The notes under the pieces: model-generated | What the model saw: the letters and a program-made list of their open reading frames with translations, nothing else | What the model was told of the DNA's origin: nothing | Databases searched by the model: none | Shown: positions 7,199 through 10,348 of the stretch, piece after piece | How positions within the stretch are numbered: the stretch's first letter is position 1 | Layout: each line of letters begins with the position of its first letter | Program-made: the position numbers and the translations under genes | Assembly: GCA_015657435.1 (NCBI GenBank) | Contig: JADLKH010000003.1 | Span: 689,909 to 700,256, forward strand | DNA: 10,348 nucleotides | Source: Synergistales bacterium | Lineage (GTDB): Bacteria > Synergistota > Synergistia > Synergistales > 79-D21 | Reading direction: 5' to 3'

Positions 7199-7226
7199 TT
7201 GACAACCCCGTTTCTCCAGTTATAAT
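7199..7226 (+). promoter_or_regulatory. Near-consensus promoter of the tRNA-tuf operon
   Basis: TTGACA (7199-7204) and TATAAT (7221-7226), both perfect sigma70 hexamers, with a 16-bp spacer. The start should lie at about 7233-7236, only a few nucleotides before the first tRNA. The sequence after the -10 box (AGCTAGCGC) is fairly GC-rich, as in stable-RNA promoters under stringent control; that regulation is inference. Confidence 0.9.
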
Positions 7227-7240
7227 AGCTAGCGCACCTC

Positions 7241-7316
7241 GCCGGCGTAGCTCAGCTGGTAGAGCAGCTGACTTGTAATCAGCAGGTCGTCCGTTCGATC
7301 CGGATCGCCGGCTCCA
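7241..7316 (+). tRNA. tRNA-Thr, anticodon UGU
   Basis: 76 nt with CCA encoded. Acceptor GCCGGCG pairs with CGCCGGC; D-arm GCTC...GAGC; anticodon stem GCTGA/TCAGC with loop CTTGTAA, anticodon TGT at 7274-7276; T-arm GTCCG TTCGATC CGGAT. It reads ACA and by wobble ACG. First tRNA behind the near-consensus promoter, in a cluster leading into tuf. Confidence 0.97.
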
Positions 7317-7340
7317 AAATGAGAGGTTGCAGTGAAGCGT

Positions 7341-7426
7341 GGTAGGGTGGCCGAGTGGTCAAAGGCAGCAGACTGTAAATCTGCCGGCTAGCGCCTACGT
7401 AGGTTCAAATCCTACCCCTACCACCA
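7341..7426 (+). tRNA. tRNA-Tyr, anticodon GUA
   Basis: 86 nt with CCA encoded. Acceptor GGTAGGG pairs with CCCTACC; anticodon stem GCAGA/TCTGC with loop CTGTAAA, anticodon GTA at 7375-7377. The long variable arm between the anticodon and T arms marks a class II tRNA, as expected for bacterial tRNA-Tyr. It lies 24 nt after tRNA-Thr(UGU). Confidence 0.97.
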
Positions 7427-7444
7427 CTGATCTATAGAGGTTGG

Positions 7445-7520
7445 GCCGACTTAGCTCAGTAGGTAGAGCACATCCATGGTAAGGATGGGGTCTCCGGTTC
7501 AAGTCCGGAAGTCGGCTCCA
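7445..7520 (+). tRNA. tRNA-Thr, anticodon GGU
   Basis: 76 nt with CCA encoded. Acceptor GCCGACT pairs with AGTCGGC; anticodon stem CATCC/GGATG with loop ATGGTAA, anticodon GGT at 7478-7480, reading ACC and ACU. Last tRNA before tuf, as thrT precedes tufB in E. coli. Only 18 nt separate it from tRNA-Tyr, so the tRNA-Gly usual at this place is absent. Confidence 0.97.
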
Positions 7521-7533
7521 GGCTTTGAAATGG

Positions 7534-7565
7534 GAGATCCGGGGCGGACGTTCCGGGTCTCTTTT
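7534..7565 (+). terminator. Weak terminator or attenuator hairpin between the tRNA cluster and tuf
   Basis: GAGATCCGG pairs with CCGGGTCTC (nine pairs, one G-U) around a ten-base loop, followed by only four T residues. It starts 14 nt after tRNA-Thr(GGU). It could partly end transcription after the tRNAs or simply protect or position RNA processing ends. No strong new promoter was seen before tuf, so some read-through is needed. Confidence 0.5.
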
Positions 7566-7572
7566 AGCATGA

Positions 7573-7598
7573 AGGGCCTTATGATAAAATCAGGCCCT
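7573..7598 (+). other. Second hairpin in the tuf leader
   Basis: AGGGCCT and AGGCCCT form a perfect 7-bp stem around a 12-base AT-rich loop that contains TATGATAAAA. No T tract follows, so it is not a terminator. The loop contains a TATGAT that could be a -10 box, but no -35 box sits at the right distance. It lies 35 nt before the tuf SD. Confidence 0.4.
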
Positions 7599-7648
7599 AT
7601 GGAATCAATCGTTGAATCATGATTATTTCTGCAGGGAGGGTATCGAAG

Positions 7649-8837
<1,189 letters not shown>

Positions 8838-8839
<2 letters not shown>

Positions 8840-8842
8840 GAG
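8838..8842 (+). promoter_or_regulatory. Ribosome-binding site of rpmG overlapping the tuf stop codon
   Basis: AGGAG begins inside the tuf TAG stop and lies 11 nt before the rpmG ATG; a second purine run (AAGGGA) directly touches the ATG. The arrangement suggests translation of rpmG is coupled to the end of tuf. Confidence 0.55.
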
Positions 8843-8853
8843 TCGTTAAGGGA

Positions 8854-9003
8854 ATGGCAGACATCATCGGATTGACCTGCACGGAGTGCAAGCGGAGGAA
8901 CTACGTCACCCTTGTCAACAAGAAGAAGATGGGAAAGAAACTGGAAAAAAAGAAATACTGCAAGTGGTGTGACAAACACACCTTGCACAAGGAATCCAAG
9001 TAG
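8854..9003 (+). CDS. rpmG: 50S ribosomal protein L33, zinc-binding type
   Basis: 49 residues, the usual L33 length. The sequence starts [19 protein letters not shown] and ends [16 protein letters not shown]. Two CxxC pairs (C9/C12 and C36/C39) form the zinc ribbon of the C+ form of L33; zinc-free paralogues lack these. It lies 14 nt after tuf and 21 nt before tRNA-Trp, the common tuf-rpmG-trnW-secE-nusG order. Its last codons also carry the promoter for the downstream tRNA-Trp. Confidence 0.96.
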   Translation: MADIIGLTCTECKRRNYVTLVNKKKMGKKLEKKKYCKWCDKHTLHKESK

Positions 9004-9011
9004 TGTAGAAT
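8983..9011 (+). promoter_or_regulatory. Promoter of tRNA-Trp-secE-nusG, inside the 3' end of rpmG
   Basis: TTGCAC (8983-8988) and TAGAAT (9006-9011) are separated by exactly 17 bp. The -35 lies in the His-Thr-Leu-His codons of rpmG and the -10 just after its stop. The following GCGCGTGC is a GC-rich discriminator of the stable-RNA kind. A start near 9018 would leave about 7 nt before the tRNA. Confidence 0.75.
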
Positions 9012-9024
9012 AGCGCGTGCTCGC

Positions 9025-9101
9025 AGGTCCGTAGCTCGAATTGGTAGAGCACCGGACTCCAAATCCGGGGGTTGCAGGTTCGAATCCTGCCGGGCCTGCC
9101 A
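9025..9101 (+). tRNA. tRNA-Trp, anticodon CCA
   Basis: 77 nt with CCA encoded. Acceptor AGGTCCG pairs with CGGGCCT (one T-G pair); anticodon stem CCGGA/TCCGG with loop CTCCAAA, anticodon CCA at 9059-9061; T-arm GCAGG TTCGAAT CCTGC. Position between rpmG and secE is the conserved one in many bacteria. It is 30 nt ahead of the secE start and probably cut out of a shared transcript. Confidence 0.97.
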
Positions 9102-9117
9102 TTTTTATCAAAAAGAC

Positions 9118-9123
9118 AGGAGG
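9118..9123 (+). promoter_or_regulatory. Ribosome-binding site deciding the GTG start of secE
   Basis: AGGAGG lies 8 nt before GTG 9132. The frame is open further upstream, but that part runs back into the tRNA-Trp gene, so the GTG is the credible start. Confidence 0.8.
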
Positions 9124-9131
9124 CCGAGGCT

Positions 9132-9314
9132 GTGGACAGATTCCTCGACTTCATCCGTGAAGCCAGAGCCGAGATGCGCAAGGTGACTTGGCCGGGAAGG
9201 CAGCAGGTTTGGTACTCGACTCTCGTAGTTATCGCCTTGACGCTGTTGACTTCGGCCGTGCTTGGCGTGATGGACGTCCTCCTGACTTTCGTCTTCAAGG
9301 CGGTCATCAGGTAG
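9132..9314 (+). CDS. secE: Preprotein translocase subunit SecE
   Basis: 60 residues, the short single-span SecE form of most bacteria (E. coli has three spans). The amphipathic helix FLDFIREARAEMRKVTWPGRQQV holds the signature EM.KVTWP, followed by one membrane segment (about residues 27-55, STLVVIALTLLTSAVLGVMDVLLTFVF). SecE clamps SecY in the SecYEG channel for protein export. GTG start by the AGGAGG site. It lies between tRNA-Trp and nusG, the classic secE-nusG arrangement, but the two genes are 74 nt apart with structured RNA between them. Confidence 0.95.
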   Translation: MDRFLDFIREARAEMRKVTWPGRQQVWYSTLVVIALTLLTSAVLGVMDVLLTFVFKAVIR

Positions 9315-9319
9315 GCAAA

Positions 9320-9347
9320 GCCCTGAAAGGCCGCTTGCGCTCAGGGC
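9320..9347 (+). other. First hairpin in the secE-nusG intergenic region
   Basis: GCCCTGA and TCAGGGC form a perfect 7-bp stem around a 14-base loop, starting 5 nt after the secE stop. No T tract follows. Together with the next hairpin it makes the 74-nt spacer mostly structured. Confidence 0.5.
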
Positions 9348-9363
9348 ATCTGGCGGGGGGTGC

Positions 9364-9387
9364 GGGGGCCAGTTGAGCCCCCTTTTT
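9364..9387 (+). terminator. Terminator-like hairpin ending one base before the nusG start codon
   Basis: GGGGGC pairs with GCCCCC (six GC pairs) around the loop CAGTTGA, followed by TTTTT. By form it is an intrinsic terminator, but it lies between secE and nusG and its T tract is 1 nt from the nusG ATG. A second G run (9355-9360) could pair with the same C run, so alternative folds are possible. An attenuator is the best reading; its regulator is unknown. Confidence 0.65.
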
Positions 9388-9388
9388 A

Positions 9389-9934
9389 ATGATGAACGAA
9401 AAAAACGACAGACGCTGGTACATCGTCCAAACCTACTCGGGATATGAGAATCGAGTCCTCGCGAACCTGGAGCAGCGGATCGCCTCCATGGGCATGGAGG
9501 ACCGGATTTTTCGCGTCCTGGTCCCTGTCGAGGAGCGCGTCTACGTCAAGGACGGCAAGACGAAGAAGGTTCATCGCAAGGTTTTCCCCAGCTACGTCCT
9601 CGTGGAAATGATCCTCGACGATCAATCCTGGTACGTGGTCCGGCACACGCCCGGAGTGACGGGCTTTGTCGGGGCCGGAAACCACCCGATCCCCCTCACC
9701 GAAAAGGAAATCCAGGACATCATCGGCAAGGTCGGGAAAGACCAGGTCAAGCCGAAAGTCGAAATCGACGTCAAGCCCGGAGATGTCGTCCGGGTCAAGA
9801 GTGGTCCCTTCCAGGGACAGGTGGGTCCTGTGGCCGAGGTCATGGCGGATAAGGGGAAGGTCAAGTTCTCCGTCACCGTGTTCGGCCGGGAGACCCTTGT
9901 CGAAGCGGACTACCAGGAGCTCGAAAAGCTCTAG
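9389..9934 (+). CDS. nusG: Transcription termination/antitermination factor NusG
   Basis: 181 residues, typical NusG. The N-terminal NGN domain (about 10-110) begins RRWYIVQTYSGYENRVLANL and contains KKVHRKVFPSYVLVEM and the HTPGVTGFVG segment. The C-terminal KOW domain (about 127-181) has GDVVRVKSGPFQG and ends in VFGRETLVEADYQELEKL. It binds RNA polymerase and modulates pausing, Rho termination and ribosome coupling. An in-frame TGA at 9374-9376 shows the start cannot lie further upstream; ATG 9389 or the adjacent ATG 9392 begins it. Unlike every other gene here it has no SD at normal distance, since that space is the terminator-like hairpin. rplK follows after 33 nt. Confidence 0.97.
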   Translation: MMNEKNDRRWYIVQTYSGYENRVLANLEQRIASMGMEDRIFRVLVPVEERVYVKDGKTKKVHRKVFPSYVLVEMILDDQSWYVVRHTPGVTGFVGAGNHPIPLTEKEIQDIIGKVGKDQVKPKVEIDVKPGDVVRVKSGPFQGQVGPVAEVMADKGKVKFSVTVFGRETLVEADYQELEKL

Positions 9935-9967
9935 CGGAACTTATCAGGAAAGGAGGTTGGAAGGAAC

Positions 9968-10348
9968 ATGGCCAAGAAAGTCGTGGGAGCAGTGAAACTG
10001 CAGCTTCCCGCCGGCAAGGCCACGCCAGCCCCGCCAGTGGGCCCGGCTTTGGGTCAGCACGGCGTCAACATCATGGAATTCTGCAAGCAGTTCAACGCGA
10101 AGACGGCCGATCAGCCCGGAATGATTATTCCCGTCGTGATCACGGTTTACGCGGACCGGAGCTTTACCTTCATCATGAAGACCCCGCCCGCGAGCGTGTT
10201 GCTGAAGAAGGCCGCAAAGGTCGAAAAGGGCAGCGCGGTGCCGAACAAGACGAAGGTCGCGAAGGTGACGAAGAACCAGGTCAGGGAAATCGCCCAGCTG
10301 AAGATGGCGGACCTGAACGCGAACGACATCGATGCCGCGATGCAGATG
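9968..10348 (+). CDS. rplK: 50S ribosomal protein L11, N-terminal 127 residues (runs off the window)
   Basis: 127 codons are present of a family length of about 141, open to the window end. The Pro-rich [33 protein letters not shown] block (about 11-43), [14 protein letters not shown] and the C-terminal RNA-binding part with [13 protein letters not shown] are L11 hallmarks. L11 forms the GTPase-associated stalk base and is needed for RelA activation in E. coli. AGGAGG at 9951-9956 and a second GGAAGGAA nearer the ATG serve as ribosome-binding sites. It follows nusG as in the nusG-rplK-rplA order. I saw no promoter or L1-type site in the 33-nt gap. Confidence 0.97.
   Translation, partial: MAKKVVGAVKLQLPAGKATPAPPVGPALGQHGVNIMEFCKQFNAKTADQPGMIIPVVITVYADRSFTFIMKTPPASVLLKKAAKVEKGSAVPNKTKVAKVTKNQVREIAQLKMADLNANDIDAAMQM

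Noticed and set aside
7580..7590. Separate promoter for tuf around TATGATAAAAT
   Set aside because: A -10-like box is present but nothing resembling a -35 box or extended -10 lies at the right distance, and it is in a hairpin loop.
9352..9368. G-quadruplex in the run GGCGGGGGGTGCGGGGG
   Set aside because: There are only two separate runs of three or more G, so a stable four-run quadruplex is not available; the runs are better explained as hairpin arms.

Overview
The window is high-GC bacterial chromosome from a diderm (outer-membrane) organism: it encodes a complete tripartite RND efflux pump with a TolC-type outer-membrane channel, next to core translation genes. A zinc-binding L33, a single-span SecE, a short two-domain NusG and the wording of EF-Tu (GHIDHGKT) and L33 give me a weak impression of Synergistota or a similar deep diderm lineage. 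Desulfobacterota is also possible. The sequence alone does not settle the phylum.

Layout, all on the + strand. (1) 1-562: the last 29 codons of rplM (L13), all of rpsI (S9, GTG start) and a strong intrinsic terminator. (2) 574-7177: an efflux operon. A sigma70-type promoter carries one palindromic operator between its -35 and -10 boxes and a second, inverted copy just upstream of the Shine-Dalgarno (SD) site. It drives a TetR/AcrR-type repressor, a TolC-family outer-membrane protein (GTG start), an HlyD/AcrA-type adaptor and an HAE1-type RND permease (TTG start). The four genes are tightly coupled (1-nt gap, then two 4-nt overlaps). The permease carries a C-terminal extension of about 98 residues that looks like a PII-like, PG0541-type transporter-associated domain; this is the most unusual element seen. 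(3) 7199-9003: a near-consensus promoter, then tRNA-Thr(UGU), tRNA-Tyr(GUA), tRNA-Thr(GGU), a leader with two hairpins, tuf (EF-Tu) and rpmG (L33). (4) 8983-10348: a promoter inside the 3' end of rpmG, then tRNA-Trp(CCA), secE, a leader with a terminator-like hairpin touching the nusG start codon, nusG, and rplK (L11), which runs off the window end.

Parts 1, 3 and 4 are housekeeping translation, secretion and transcription-elongation genes in a widely conserved order. The efflux operon sits between the rplM-rpsI terminator and the tRNA/tuf promoter. The expected logic is that a ligand releases the TetR repressor from its twin operators, and the regulator and the three pump parts are then made together; the PII-like tail would lie on the cytoplasmic side and could sense a ligand or energy state, which is inference.

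No CRISPR array, insertion sequence, phage gene or broken gene was seen. Points worth a second look are the permease-PII fusion and its possible internal start, the terminator-like hairpin without an SD at nusG, the extreme NNG codon choice of tuf compared with its neighbours, and the missing tRNA-Gly in the usual Thr-Tyr-Gly-Thr-tuf cluster.
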